Counted from the first letter of the stretch, positions 46,879 through 55,120 are shown. The stretch is DNA of 64,000 nucleotides from UBA10365 sp041441915 (GCA_041441915.1 JASDRS010000010.1:124001-188000), one strand, 5' to 3'. Notes: generated from the letters alone by a model not told the origin. Made by a program: numbers and translations.

Positions 46879-47694
46879 ATGCGGTTTTCCATTCTGCTTA
46901 TATCAAGCCTATTAGGCCTTTTCCCCGCTTTTGTCCAAGCGCATGAACTTTGGGTGGCGCCCACCCAATATCAGGTCGCAAGGGGCGAGAAAATTGTGGC
47001 CGATTTGCGGAATGGGCAAGATTTTCGTGGTGTGAAACTACCCTATCTGGCAATGAAAATCGAGCGTTTTGATCTGACAAATGGCGTAGATGCAGCTGAA
47101 ATTGTCATGCGCAATGGCGATATTCCAGCCCTTGTGGTGCCAGCCTTGGGTGAAGGCTTGAATATTTTGGCCTATCAGTCAAACCTTTCAAAAGTCAGCT
47201 ATCAAACATGGGGCAAATTTGATGAATTTGTGACACATAAAGACCTTGGGGTCACATTAGCAGATCATCTCGCCAAGGCATTTCCGGTTGAGAATTTTTC
47301 CGAGGTCTATCGACGTTATTCGAAATCGCTGATTGGGGTAGGTAATGCCAAAGGAATGGATACGCAATTGGGAATGTTTGCTGAATTTGTGGCCCTGACC
47401 AATCCTTACATCGCGCCGCCCGATCAGGGATTTGCGCTGCAACTTAATTTTGGTGGTCAACCCAGCGCATTCAAGCAGGTCGAAGTGTTTGACAAGGCGC
47501 AAGACGGTGTTGTAGCCATCAGTATCGTAAAAACTGACGCACTTGGCCGTGCCATCATTCCTGTGCAGGCGGGGCATGAATATATGTTAGACGCGGTTTA
47601 CCTGCGCTCGCCCGAGCAAGCACTCGGCGAAAAGTGGGGTGCTATTTACGAAAGCCTTTGGGCCAATTTAACATTTTATGTGCCTCATCCCTAA
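46879..47694 (+). CDS. DUF4198-type periplasmic protein
   Basis: A 271-residue exported protein. The signal peptide MRFSILLISSLLGLFPAF is cleaved near VQA-HELW, exposing an N-terminal HELW motif that could bind metal. DUF4198 features include ADLRNGQDFRG and the Ig-like C-terminal half (EHEYMLDAVYLR-like block near 235-250). DUF4198 proteins are often paired with nickel/cobalt or TonB systems. ATG 46879 has AAAGGGG 7 bases upstream. It is head-to-head with the HupE/UreJ gene with no spacer at all. Confidence 0.72.
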   Translation: MRFSILLISSLLGLFPAFVQAHELWVAPTQYQVARGEKIVADLRNGQDFRGVKLPYLAMKIERFDLTNGVDAAEIVMRNGDIPALVVPALGEGLNILAYQSNLSKVSYQTWGKFDEFVTHKDLGVTLADHLAKAFPVENFSEVYRRYSKSLIGVGNAKGMDTQLGMFAEFVALTNPYIAPPDQGFALQLNFGGQPSAFKQVEVFDKAQDGVVAISIVKTDALGRAIIPVQAGHEYMLDAVYLRSPEQALGEKWGAIYESLWANLTFYVPHP

Positions 47695-48021
47695 GATTAA
47701 ATCTGTGAACTAAGCTCATAGTTGATCTCAATTAGGCACTTTATGGTCAGTAATCTGGTCAGTAACGAGGTGACAGTAAAACTCTGGGGGCAAAAAGTGT
47801 TATCGTGCATCCAAAATTGCAAGCCTATTGCGCGTCTCTCAACGCCTGATATGCCTCACTGTCTTTTTCAAATTCCTTTCCTGAGCTAAATCCCACGGTC
47901 ATATTTCGCCCCTATTTTTTTATGGCTGCGTCCGCCCCAGCATTTAGTGGTAGTATTTTGGTGTCCAAAGTTCAGGGGTTTTCAGGCTCATTAAAGTTTT
48001 TTGACAGAACGTAAGCATCGG
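47695..48021. other. intergenic, with a possible truncated start
   Basis: A 327-base spacer between convergent genes. It holds a 10-base direct repeat (TGGTCAGTAA, twice around 47750-47771). On the minus strand a 25-codon frame begins with GGGGCG and ATG near 47901 (MTVGFSSGKEFEKDSEAYQA) and stops at TAG; this could be the start of a lost gene. Nothing else was recognised. Confidence 0.3.
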
Positions 48022-48981
48022 TCAGATTTCTATTGTAATGAAACTCGATTTAGCACGCGAACAACAAAGGGCAATGTAGTTGCCCAACTCGCTATCCATC
48101 AGTACTTTGTCTCGATGGTCGGCTACGCCTTCAAGAATTTTAACAATGCAAGTACCACATGTGCCTTCCAAACAGCTATAGTCTACGTCGACTCCTGCCA
48201 TTTTCAGGGCTTCGACAATGGTTTGATCTGCCAAAACTTCGACGGTTTTTCCTATGCGCGGAATAATAACAGTGAACGCTGAATCGTCGTCTGACGAGCC
48301 TACGTCACCATTGCTGAAATATTCAAAATGAACACATTCGTTGCTCCAGTGTGCTGCTGCGCTCTGAACGGCATCCATTAGGCCCAGCGGGCCGCAACAG
48401 TAGAGATGTGCGCCCACTTCCTGATAGGAAAGAAAGGAATTTAAGTCGAAACCCTTCGAAGGATCGCCATTATCAAAATGCCAGGTCACGCTGTTGGCAT
48501 TCCCCTTAAGGCCTTGAACTTGATCGTAGAAAGCCGCGGTTTTTTTGTCACGTGCGAGGCAAAGCATTGAAAAATAATTACCTGTTCGAGTTAAAAGACG
48601 CGCCATCGATAGTATTGGCGTAATACCAATGCCACCGGCAATTAAAACTGAAGTCCTAGCCTTATCGTCCATCGGAAAATGATTTTTTGGATGCGAAATG
48701 TCGAGCATGCCTCCAACGTGGAGTTTGGAGTGTATCTCCTTGGAGCCTCCCTTGCCTGCGTCTTCACGCTGTACAGAAATACTGTATCTATGGGTTTCCT
48801 GCTGATCGTTTTCGAGCGAGTACTGCCTCTGGGCACCAGATGGCAAAAAGACGGTCACATGTGAACCTGCGGTGAATGGCGGTAGTGCTCGCCCGGGGAT
48901 CGGCGATACTAATTCATATGAGCGTATGCGGTCAGATAGTTCTGTGATGGAGCGAACACGGACTTTGATTTTTTTAATCAT
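48022..48981 (-). CDS. VanB/phthalate dioxygenase reductase-type oxidoreductase
   Basis: A 319-residue three-domain reductase: FMN domain (RQYSLEND, about 53-60), NAD domain with VLIAGGIGITPILSMARLL (about 110-128), and a C-terminal plant-type 2Fe-2S domain. Its cysteines lie in DYSCLEGTCGTC (about 270-281) and in the late CC of IALCCSRA. It takes electrons from NADH and passes them to a Rieske oxygenase. The only Rieske oxygenase in the window is VanA-like at 58960, and I infer this is its partner. It is divergent from the cyclase-family gene. Confidence 0.88.
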   Translation of the reverse strand: MIKKIKVRVRSITELSDRIRSYELVSPIPGRALPPFTAGSHVTVFLPSGAQRQYSLENDQQETHRYSISVQREDAGKGGSKEIHSKLHVGGMLDISHPKNHFPMDDKARTSVLIAGGIGITPILSMARLLTRTGNYFSMLCLARDKKTAAFYDQVQGLKGNANSVTWHFDNGDPSKGFDLNSFLSYQEVGAHLYCCGPLGLMDAVQSAAAHWSNECVHFEYFSNGDVGSSDDDSAFTVIIPRIGKTVEVLADQTIVEALKMAGVDVDYSCLEGTCGTCIVKILEGVADHRDKVLMDSELGNYIALCCSRAKSSFITIEI

Positions 48982-49388
48982 GTTAATTAGCTATTTCCAT
49001 CGCTGTGCGGTAGTCCCCATAGTTTCATTGCCTATGTAACACAAAGTGTGGCGCACGTGCTTGCCCGTTGAAAGTGCGTCGCTTGGGGGACTTTTATAAG
49101 TGGATTTCGAGTATAGAGTTATATAAATTTAACAATAGTAAAATTTTTAATCCGATATTTGTCAATGAAAAATTAACTATTTAGGGTATTTGAAAAATAA
49201 AAAATTATAATAATTTATATTTTAACCAAGTATTGATTGCCATAATAAACTTTTAAACTGGACGTGATTATTCGGACCGGTGAATCGGAAACTAATATTT
49301 TTGTTGCTAAGTATTCACAAATGAATTTTAATATTATCAAATATAATAATTAACCCTGTGGTTAATACTGTGGACTGGAGAGAAAATC
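48982..49388. promoter_or_regulatory. divergent promoter region at the left end of the catabolic island
   Basis: A 407-base spacer that becomes very AT-rich from 49100 to 49260. No gene was seen. It must hold promoters for the reductase (minus) and the cyclase-family hydrolase (plus), and carries the ATTAACC-GGTTAAT palindrome near the latter. Confidence 0.45.
49349..49366. promoter_or_regulatory. palindrome ATTAACC-N4-GGTTAAT
   Basis: Perfect 7-base arms around CTGT, 22 bases before the cyclase-family ATG. Its position suits an operator overlapping the transcription start. It differs from the TGGAA-TTCCA sites, so a second regulator may be involved. Confidence 0.4.
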
Positions 49389-50237
49389 ATGAAAATCACT
49401 GATATGACCCATATAATGAACGCCCACACACCGGGCTGGGTCGGCTATTCGGGTAACAAAATGTACTATGCACAAAACCTGCAAACTAAGCAGATTGTGG
49501 CACAGCGGGTCGATATCGCAATGCACACGGGCACCCATATTGACGGTGCGATGCATGGTGCTGATGGGATGGGCGATATGGCCTCCTATGCGATGGACTA
49601 TCTGGTAAGCCCAGGCGCTGTGGTCGATATTTCCGAACATATGGAAGATTGGGCCGTCATAACGCCTGAGATGATCATGAACGCCTCCGTTGATGTAAAA
49701 GAAGGCGATATTCTGATCATTCACACAGGTTGGCATCGCTATTGGGAAGGCAAGCCTCAGCAGGACCTCGTGCGCTACTTTTGTATGCACCCTGGTGGCA
49801 AGATGGAATTGCTTGAGTGGATGCTAGACATGAAAATAAAGTGGTTTGGCATTGATGCTGGTTCTGGTGATCACGCAATGAACACGTCGATCCGTAACAT
49901 GCGCCCCGATCTTGCAAGGCGGTTCGAAGAAAAAATAGGTATGAGTTGTGATGAATTTTTTGGCGACTACACGTATACGCATGGCCGGTCGGGTCGTGAA
50001 GTAACTGAAAATTTATTCCCGTTCCATTCGCTTGCATTAGACCGTGGGCTCATTCACGCAGAGAATATCGGTGGTGACATTGAACTTTGTCTGAACAAGC
50101 GTGGGTTGATCGGTGCCTATCCGTGGCGCTATGATGGTCTTGAAGCTAGCCCCTGCCGCATTCTTCTGATGGAAGATGTTGAAGAAAAGGTTGAAGCTGT
50201 AGGCAATGTTGCAAAAGCAATTTTTGACCGTCGCTGA
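49389..50237 (+). CDS. cyclase-family (kynurenine formamidase-like) metal-dependent hydrolase
   Basis: A 282-residue protein with the cyclase signature HTGTHIDGAMHG (about 48-59), which ligates Zn or Mn in bacterial kynurenine formamidases and relatives, and with IIHTGWHRYW (about 114-123) and GIDAGSGDH. It is longer than KynB (about 210). It probably hydrolyses a formyl-amide, lactam or lactone formed after ring opening. GGAGAG precedes the ATG. First gene on the plus side of the catabolic island. Confidence 0.82.
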   Translation: MKITDMTHIMNAHTPGWVGYSGNKMYYAQNLQTKQIVAQRVDIAMHTGTHIDGAMHGADGMGDMASYAMDYLVSPGAVVDISEHMEDWAVITPEMIMNASVDVKEGDILIIHTGWHRYWEGKPQQDLVRYFCMHPGGKMELLEWMLDMKIKWFGIDAGSGDHAMNTSIRNMRPDLARRFEEKIGMSCDEFFGDYTYTHGRSGREVTENLFPFHSLALDRGLIHAENIGGDIELCLNKRGLIGAYPWRYDGLEASPCRILLMEDVEEKVEAVGNVAKAIFDRR

Positions 50238-50320
50238 TTGAATAATCACACTGATACTGCTGAAGTCGCTCCGCCTCATTTAATCTATTAGCATCCAATT
50301 TTCAATGAATATTGGCGCAC

Positions 50321-50630
50321 ATGATTATTGATGCTATGAAGACTGGCAATCATGCGGTTTATGACAAAATTGCAAATCGCCCGTGCGGTGTTGTCCTACC
50401 ACTGTTGTCTGTGATGCTCGACGGCCGAGCAATGTGCGAAACTATCTTGGATCGTATTGCGATGATAGGCTGCCAGCGTGCAAATTCAATTTTTGATGGG
50501 GCCTGAGGCGCACTAACCGAAGGCGAGCTAGCAATTGCACGGTATGTGTCGGGCACAGCGCTTAATAGTTGGAAAATTGACCTAAACACTGCCATTGGCG
50601 CTGACATCAGACACCTGACAACACCTATGT
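50321..50630 (+). pseudogene. unrecognised remnant with internal TGA
   Basis: From ATG 50321 a frame gives MIIDAMKTGNHAVYDKI, then LPLLSVMLDGRAMCETILDR and NSIFDGA. It stops at TGA 50504-50506 and continues in the same frame with GALTEGELAIARYVSGTALN, then WKIDL and GADIRHL, to TAG 50628-50630. Both halves read like genuine protein. I do not recognise the family. The two parts together are only about 102 residues, so it is a fragment. It lies between the cyclase-family gene and the regulator. Confidence 0.35.
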
Positions 50631-50677
50631 AGTGAAATTCAACGGGCAGGGATCGAAAAGTGTGTCGGTGGACGTTA

Positions 50678-51277
50678 CTACTCGCCTATGTTGAACCAAA
50701 TTGTGCGCGCCATCATGTTACTTACATTCATGATTTTATGCGGTAAGCGCGATGAATATGAAATAAAGTCGCCTTTGCTAAGCACGTGCGAGACACCATC
50801 GACTTCGATGGTCAGCTTTCCTTCTAGTAGCAGCCCATATTCGAAGCCGTAATGCCTAATAGGAGTTTCGTTTGAGGAGGTATTTGGAGCATATGAATTA
50901 ATGGCAACGGTCACGCCTTGCTTTATGTCTTCGGTCAGAATTCTGCGCACTACATTTTTGGCAGAGATGATTGCCTGTGATTTTTTGGCTCTTACAATCA
51001 TATCATGACTATGGGGCTTGCTGTCCACAAGCTTGGACATGCTAACGCCGAGTGTTTCGCTTATAACTAAAAGTGAACCAATTGAGGGTGACGCACGGCC
51101 GCGTTCAACAAGGCTGAGCATTGAAGGACTTAGGCCGCTCGCTTCGGCGAGCTGCTGCAATGTCATTTTGCGTCCCTTGCGCCGCTCTCGAATACATTCT
51201 CCTATGGAAATAAGCGCTCGCGCGGCGCTTTCACTTTGAGCTGCTTCCTGGCCTTGTATCAATTTAGCTTTTTTCAC
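50678..51277 (-). CDS. XRE-family regulator with C-terminal cupin
   Basis: A 199-residue HTH-cupin regulator, GTG start at 51277. HTH (about 28-85): CIRERRKGRKMTLQQLAEAS and SPSMLSLVERGRASPSIGSL. The cupin (about 120-195) has YGFEYGLLLEGKLTIEVDG and LSKGDFISYSSRLPHKI. It is divergent from the cupin/hydrolase operon, with the palindromic site TGGAAGTAACAATTCCA between them. It probably represses that operon until an intermediate is bound. Same design as the methylamine regulator at 17992. Confidence 0.85.
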   Translation of the reverse strand: MKKAKLIQGQEAAQSESAARALISIGECIRERRKGRKMTLQQLAEASGLSPSMLSLVERGRASPSIGSLLVISETLGVSMSKLVDSKPHSHDMIVRAKKSQAIISAKNVVRRILTEDIKQGVTVAINSYAPNTSSNETPIRHYGFEYGLLLEGKLTIEVDGVSHVLSKGDFISYSSRLPHKIMNVSNMMARTIWFNIGE

Positions 51278-51535
51278 TTTTTTCTTTCTTTGCGCCTGAA
51301 GCTAGGTAGAATGCTTCTATTCGAATGGAAGTAACAATTCCAAATTTACGGATAGTCTCCTGCTAAAATATTAAAATATAGAAAAATTAAGAGATAGTGT
51401 AAACAGGCTTAACTTAATTGTTTTATAAATTAACAAGTTAGATAGGCTGGATTCATAAATTTCCCCAATTTTATTGACCGCAGTAGTAATTTAATATAAT
51501 TCAATACTATTGATTTATATCAAAAAAGGATACTC
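51278..51535. promoter_or_regulatory. divergent control region of the catabolic island
   Basis: A 258-base AT-rich region between the XRE-cupin gene and the first cupin gene, which should contain both promoters. The clearest element is the TGGAA-N7-TTCCA site at 51326-51342. No gene was seen. Confidence 0.5.
51326..51342. promoter_or_regulatory. candidate operator TGGAAGTAACAATTCCA
   Basis: An inverted repeat of TGGAA/TTCCA with a 7-base centre, 49 bases upstream of the XRE-cupin start codon. It has the same length and shares 13 of 17 bases with the perfect palindrome before mgsA. Since each lies beside a gene for the same regulator type, binding by these regulators is a sensible inference. 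Confidence 0.5.
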
Positions 51536-51940
51536 ATGATGACCTTAAAATCAAGTAAAACTGTCAGGGTCATCGATAGTGCATTTAATCGGCTCGAAAT
51601 TGGGATAGTAGACAAAAAAGGAAAAGCCTATGCTGTCCTCTGGCCTGGAAATGGCGCCCATTACCGTACTGTCAATATTATAGAACTAGGGGTGGCTGGC
51701 AGAACGATTGATCTTAGCCATGCACATGAGTGTGTTTACTATATAGAATCTGGTGGCGGCTGCATCCGTGATCTTGAGATCAATCAAACCCATGATCTGA
51801 TTGATGGCTCTATGATCCATATTGCACCGTGCGACAGATACCGGCTGGAGGCTGGTTCCAGTGGAATGAAGGCAATCGGAGGTTGCGTGCCCGTCGATCC
51901 TGACCTTTATGAGATGATTATTGGTGGAGCCACGTCATGA
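51536..51940 (+). CDS. cupin-domain protein, first of a pair
   Basis: A 134-residue cupin. The first metal motif is present (LSHAHECVYYIESGGG, about 62-77), but the second-motif His is replaced (HIAPCDRYRLEAG), so metal binding may be incomplete. It may be an isomerase, a ring-modifying enzyme or a small-molecule binder. AAAAGGA precedes the ATG. It overlaps the next cupin by ATGA, so the two are made together and may form a hetero-oligomer. Confidence 0.75.
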   Translation: MMTLKSSKTVRVIDSAFNRLEIGIVDKKGKAYAVLWPGNGAHYRTVNIIELGVAGRTIDLSHAHECVYYIESGGGCIRDLEINQTHDLIDGSMIHIAPCDRYRLEAGSSGMKAIGGCVPVDPDLYEMIIGGATS

Positions 51941-52359
51941 GTATCCGCGTATTCCATCGGGACAACCCAACTCTGAAACTACCGCTTATTTCAAAGGATG
52001 CGCGTTTTGTAGTCTGGCCAGGAACTGACGCCTGGAATGCGAATGTTAACTATGTAGTTCTGGAGCCTGGTGAGGCTAACGTGCCACATGTCCACTCGGT
52101 GTCTGAAGACACTATATTTATTCTCGAAGGTAAGGGAACTGCGGTCGATCATACTAATGACGTGGCTATACTTTTTCACGCAGGCTGCGTCGTACATGTG
52201 CCCGTGGGGGTAAAACACGCGATCTGTGCGGACAGGGGGGAGCGGATTGTGTCAGTTGGCGGCCCTGCTCCGGCGGACATACCGTTGTTGCGCAAGATCA
52301 AAGCGCTGGAGCCTGATTGCGCTGTGCCAGATATTTATTGCGCAGTTTTACCAGAATGA
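51937..52359 (+). CDS. cupin-domain protein, second of a pair
   Basis: A 140-residue cupin with a full metal set: VPHVHSVSEDTIFILEGKG (H-x-H and Glu, about 49-67) and HVPVGVKHAI (second-motif His, about 88-97). It could be a metal-dependent dioxygenase, decarboxylase or isomerase; the sequence alone does not decide. Start and stop overlap both neighbours (ATGA at each end), indicating tight translational coupling. Confidence 0.78.
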   Translation: MSIRVFHRDNPTLKLPLISKDARFVVWPGTDAWNANVNYVVLEPGEANVPHVHSVSEDTIFILEGKGTAVDHTNDVAILFHAGCVVHVPVGVKHAICADRGERIVSVGGPAPADIPLLRKIKALEPDCAVPDIYCAVLPE

Positions 52360-53213
52360 ATCAGAATTTTGTAGTCTCGGCGGTTCAGTTCGGTGCTGTG
52401 CATTTTGCGCCGAATCAAAACCGAGAAACTGTGGAAGCTCAGGTCCGTGCAGAGGCCGCATCTGGCGCAAAACTTATTGTTTTTCCTGAGCTTGCAATTT
52501 CTGGATATTGCTTAGAATTAAAGGGTCTTTTGGCATGCGCGGAACCTGCCAACGGGCCAACTGCTGCGTTGTTGCGTACGCTGGCCAACGAGCTTCAGGT
52601 TGTGATTGTCTGCGGGTTTTGCGAGTGCGTGCCTAATGGGAAACTCTTTAACTCTGCCCTGCTAGTCGCACCCAATCGCGCCGACGTACTGTATCGGAAG
52701 CTGCATCTGTTCTCTCACGAGAAAACAATATTTGAACCTGGAGACCTCGGGCTAGTTATAGCCGACACTGATTTGGGCAGTATTGGTATTTGTGTTTGCT
52801 ATGATTTGCGCTTCGTCGAAGTTGCGCGCGGGTTGTCGCTTGCGGGTGCAGATATGCTTGCTGTTCCAACAGCCTGGGTTGGTGGTTTCGATAAAAAACC
52901 ATACGATGCGATGGGCTATATTGGTCAGGTTCGTAGCGCGCTTGCACAGGCAAACCTCGACCAAATTCCGTTGGTCTGTGCCAGTCAGAGTGGTGGGAAC
53001 CAGGGGACGCAGTTCCTGGGGTCATCAATTATAGCTGACGCGCACGGCACTTGCCTCGAAGGACCGATGGGTGAAGATGAAGTTGGTGCGTTGCGCGCAA
53101 TATTCAACCTTGACGAGATCCGCAACGCGCGGGTTCGATCGCAATTAGTTAGGCCGCGTACAGACCGGCGCACAGACGTCTATGGAATTTGCCTCGGCAC
53201 AACGCGCTTTTAA
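52356..53213 (+). CDS. carbon-nitrogen hydrolase (nitrilase superfamily)
   Basis: A 285-residue amidohydrolase with the Glu-Lys-Cys triad: Glu in FPELAISGY (about 42), Lys in YRKLHLFSHE (about 115) and Cys in GSIGICVCYDLRFVEV (about 147-162). It probably hydrolyses an amide, carbamoyl or nitrile intermediate. ATG 52356 is chosen (ATGA overlap with the cupin stop) over an in-frame start lying inside that cupin gene. Its place in the operon suggests it acts on a nitrogen-containing ring-opened product. Confidence 0.87.
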   Translation: MNQNFVVSAVQFGAVHFAPNQNRETVEAQVRAEAASGAKLIVFPELAISGYCLELKGLLACAEPANGPTAALLRTLANELQVVIVCGFCECVPNGKLFNSALLVAPNRADVLYRKLHLFSHEKTIFEPGDLGLVIADTDLGSIGICVCYDLRFVEVARGLSLAGADMLAVPTAWVGGFDKKPYDAMGYIGQVRSALAQANLDQIPLVCASQSGGNQGTQFLGSSIIADAHGTCLEGPMGEDEVGALRAIFNLDEIRNARVRSQLVRPRTDRRTDVYGICLGTTRF

Positions 53214-53245
53214 CGGCAATAAAAATCACAAGGAACTTAGCTAAA

Positions 53246-53824
53246 ATGATGCTTGAACAGAAATTTACGATCGGTTGCTCAAGAAGTGTCGTGTGGAATT
53301 TTTTTCAAGACGTGCCTGCTGTGGCTAGATGTCTGCCAGGCGCAGAGTATCTCGGACCCAAAGAAGATGGTTTGCACAATGGCAAGATGTCGATGACGGT
53401 GGGACCATTCAAAGCAGCATTCGAAGGGGAGGCAAAGGTCGCCTATGATGCCGCTGCAAATTCTATTGAAATGGAGGGCAAAGGCGTCGACAAGAAGGGT
53501 GCGTCACGCGGTAAGATGAGGATGGTTTGTGCGCTACATGATAAAGGCGGCACAACAGAAGTGACCATAAATGCCGACATTCAGTTGTCTGGATCGATAG
53601 CGCAATTTGGACGCACAGGCATCATTAATGAGATTGCCAGTGTTTTGATCTCAGACTTCGCCAGCAACGTTGAGTCAGAACTTTCGGTTGCTGGGTATGA
53701 GGCTGGTACAGGAAATACTGAGAAATTTTATTCAACTGATTCGCAAAAATTGTCTATGAATGGGGGAAGGTTACTCTGGGTCAGTTTTAAAAATTGGGCC
53801 CGCTCATTGTTTGGTGGAAGTTAA
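53246..53824 (+). CDS. CoxG-like SRPBCC protein
   Basis: A 192-residue protein with a START/SRPBCC fold: FFQDVPAVARCLPGAEYLG (about 18-36), GKMSMTVGPFKAAFEGEAKV (about 45-64) and QLSGSIAQFGRTGIINEIA (about 113-131), all typical of CoxG. CoxG proteins accompany molybdenum hydroxylases and are thought to anchor or mature the enzyme at the membrane; the C-terminal KNWARSLFGGS could help. AAGGAA lies upstream of ATG 53246. The hydroxylase genes are 6 kb downstream, in the same island. Confidence 0.82.
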   Translation: MMLEQKFTIGCSRSVVWNFFQDVPAVARCLPGAEYLGPKEDGLHNGKMSMTVGPFKAAFEGEAKVAYDAAANSIEMEGKGVDKKGASRGKMRMVCALHDKGGTTEVTINADIQLSGSIAQFGRTGIINEIASVLISDFASNVESELSVAGYEAGTGNTEKFYSTDSQKLSMNGGRLLWVSFKNWARSLFGGS

Positions 53825-54247
53825 AACTAATTAAGTAAAGTAAAGCAAAAAATATTGAGTAATAGTAAATATTTATTTAGTTTAAATAAAAAAAATTTAG
53901 TAAATGTAAATATATAATATAAATATGTATAAGTATAAGTATAAGTATAAGTTATTGTTTAAAATACTAATTTGTTAATTTTTTATTAAAAAATAAGCTT
54001 ATAATTCATTTTATCAATAATTAATATAAGTAAATATTATATTAATAAGTGCAATATTATAGCTGTCTACAGGATACAAATTTGGTTAATTTAGGCGCTA
54101 TTATAAGGATAAATGTCCTAATACATTATAGAAAATATCAGTTTGAACTGAGGTTGGATTCCTGCAGTCAGTTGAGCTCATGGCCCCCGACGGGCAGAGT
54201 GGAATTCCTATAGCCAGCACTCCTAGGCAATTGAATAAGGGGCGTAG
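53825..54247. promoter_or_regulatory. AT-rich spacer before the ABC importer genes
   Basis: A 423-base region, nearly all A/T up to about 54120, with short tandem words (AAGTAAAGTAAAG at its start and GTATAA repeats). The last 120 bases are more balanced. No coding frame was seen. It separates the hydrolase operon from the importer/oxygenase operon and should contain the latter's promoter. Confidence 0.45.
53927..53950 (+). repeat. hexanucleotide tandem repeat (GTATAA)x4
   Basis: Four exact copies of GTATAA in a row within the AT-rich spacer. Copy number could change by slippage and alter spacing upstream of the importer operon. Only the repeat is observed; any effect is speculative. Confidence 0.6.
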
Positions 54248-55120
54248 ATGATGGACGTGATAACTTTTGGAATGATTTCTGGTAGTGTGATTTTACTTTC
54301 CGCAGTTGGTTTTGCGCTGTTAGTGCAGGTTGAAGGGTTTCTCAATATTGCTCATGGCCAGATGCTGCTTTTGGGTGCTTATCTTGGACTTTTTTTATTA
54401 AATGCGGGGCTGCCAATAGTGCTGGCTGCGGCCGGCGCGGCCACATTGACGGGACTGGCAGGCGCGCTGATGTATGGAGTTCTTTTTAGGCCAGTGAAGT
54501 CTAAGGGGGCTCTAGTCCTTCTGTTTACTTCTGTTGGGGCCGCCTATGTGGTTTATGGCTTAGTTTCAGCTGTTGCTGGTAAGCGTATGCTGGCTTACGA
54601 CCTGCCGCCGGTCCGAGCGATGAGACTCTTCGGAGAACCTTTTATGACTCGTTATGAGCTTGCGATTGTGATTGCTGCGCTTGCTTCGGCGTTGCTGATA
54701 CACTTGTTCATGTCGAAGACGCCTGCAGGTAAGTCCATCCGTGCAGTTTCTGACAACGAGGAATTAGCTGGGGCGAGGGGCATCGATTCCAAGCGAACGT
54801 CATACCTAGTTTGGTTCGTGGCGTCATCGCTCGGCGGCCTAGCTGGTGTCTTTTTGGGTATCATGGGATCGCTACATACTGGTATTGGATGGCAACAGAT
54901 CATCATCATCCTAGCCACAACTGTACTAGGGGGACTGGGAAGTCTTTATGGAGTTATGCTTGCCGCGTTCGTATTGGCCTTTGGAATTGAGATCGGGTTG
55001 CTTTTCATCGCACCATCTTATCGCTCTGGACTAGCATTTCTAATTATCATCATCGTGCTACTTGTCCAGCCACAGGGTCTTCAGACCCTGTGGCGTGGTG
55101 GCAAGCAGCGGTCGCATTAA
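54248..55120 (+). CDS. branched-chain amino acid-type ABC permease, LivH-like
   Basis: A 290-residue inner-membrane permease with about eight helices. FLNIAHGQMLLLGAYLGLFLL (about 32-52), the GKSIRAVSDNEELAGARGID loop (about 162-181) and TTVLGGLGSLYGVMLAAF are standard LivH motifs. First of five genes for a complete HAAT-family importer; such importers often carry aromatic and heterocyclic acids. AAGGGGCG precedes the ATG. Confidence 0.9.
   Translation: MMDVITFGMISGSVILLSAVGFALLVQVEGFLNIAHGQMLLLGAYLGLFLLNAGLPIVLAAAGAATLTGLAGALMYGVLFRPVKSKGALVLLFTSVGAAYVVYGLVSAVAGKRMLAYDLPPVRAMRLFGEPFMTRYELAIVIAALASALLIHLFMSKTPAGKSIRAVSDNEELAGARGIDSKRTSYLVWFVASSLGGLAGVFLGIMGSLHTGIGWQQIIIILATTVLGGLGSLYGVMLAAFVLAFGIEIGLLFIAPSYRSGLAFLIIIIVLLVQPQGLQTLWRGGKQRSH

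Noticed and set aside
53927..53950. CRISPR-like array
   Set aside because: The repeats are 6-base tandem copies without spacers; no direct repeats of CRISPR length or cas genes were seen anywhere.
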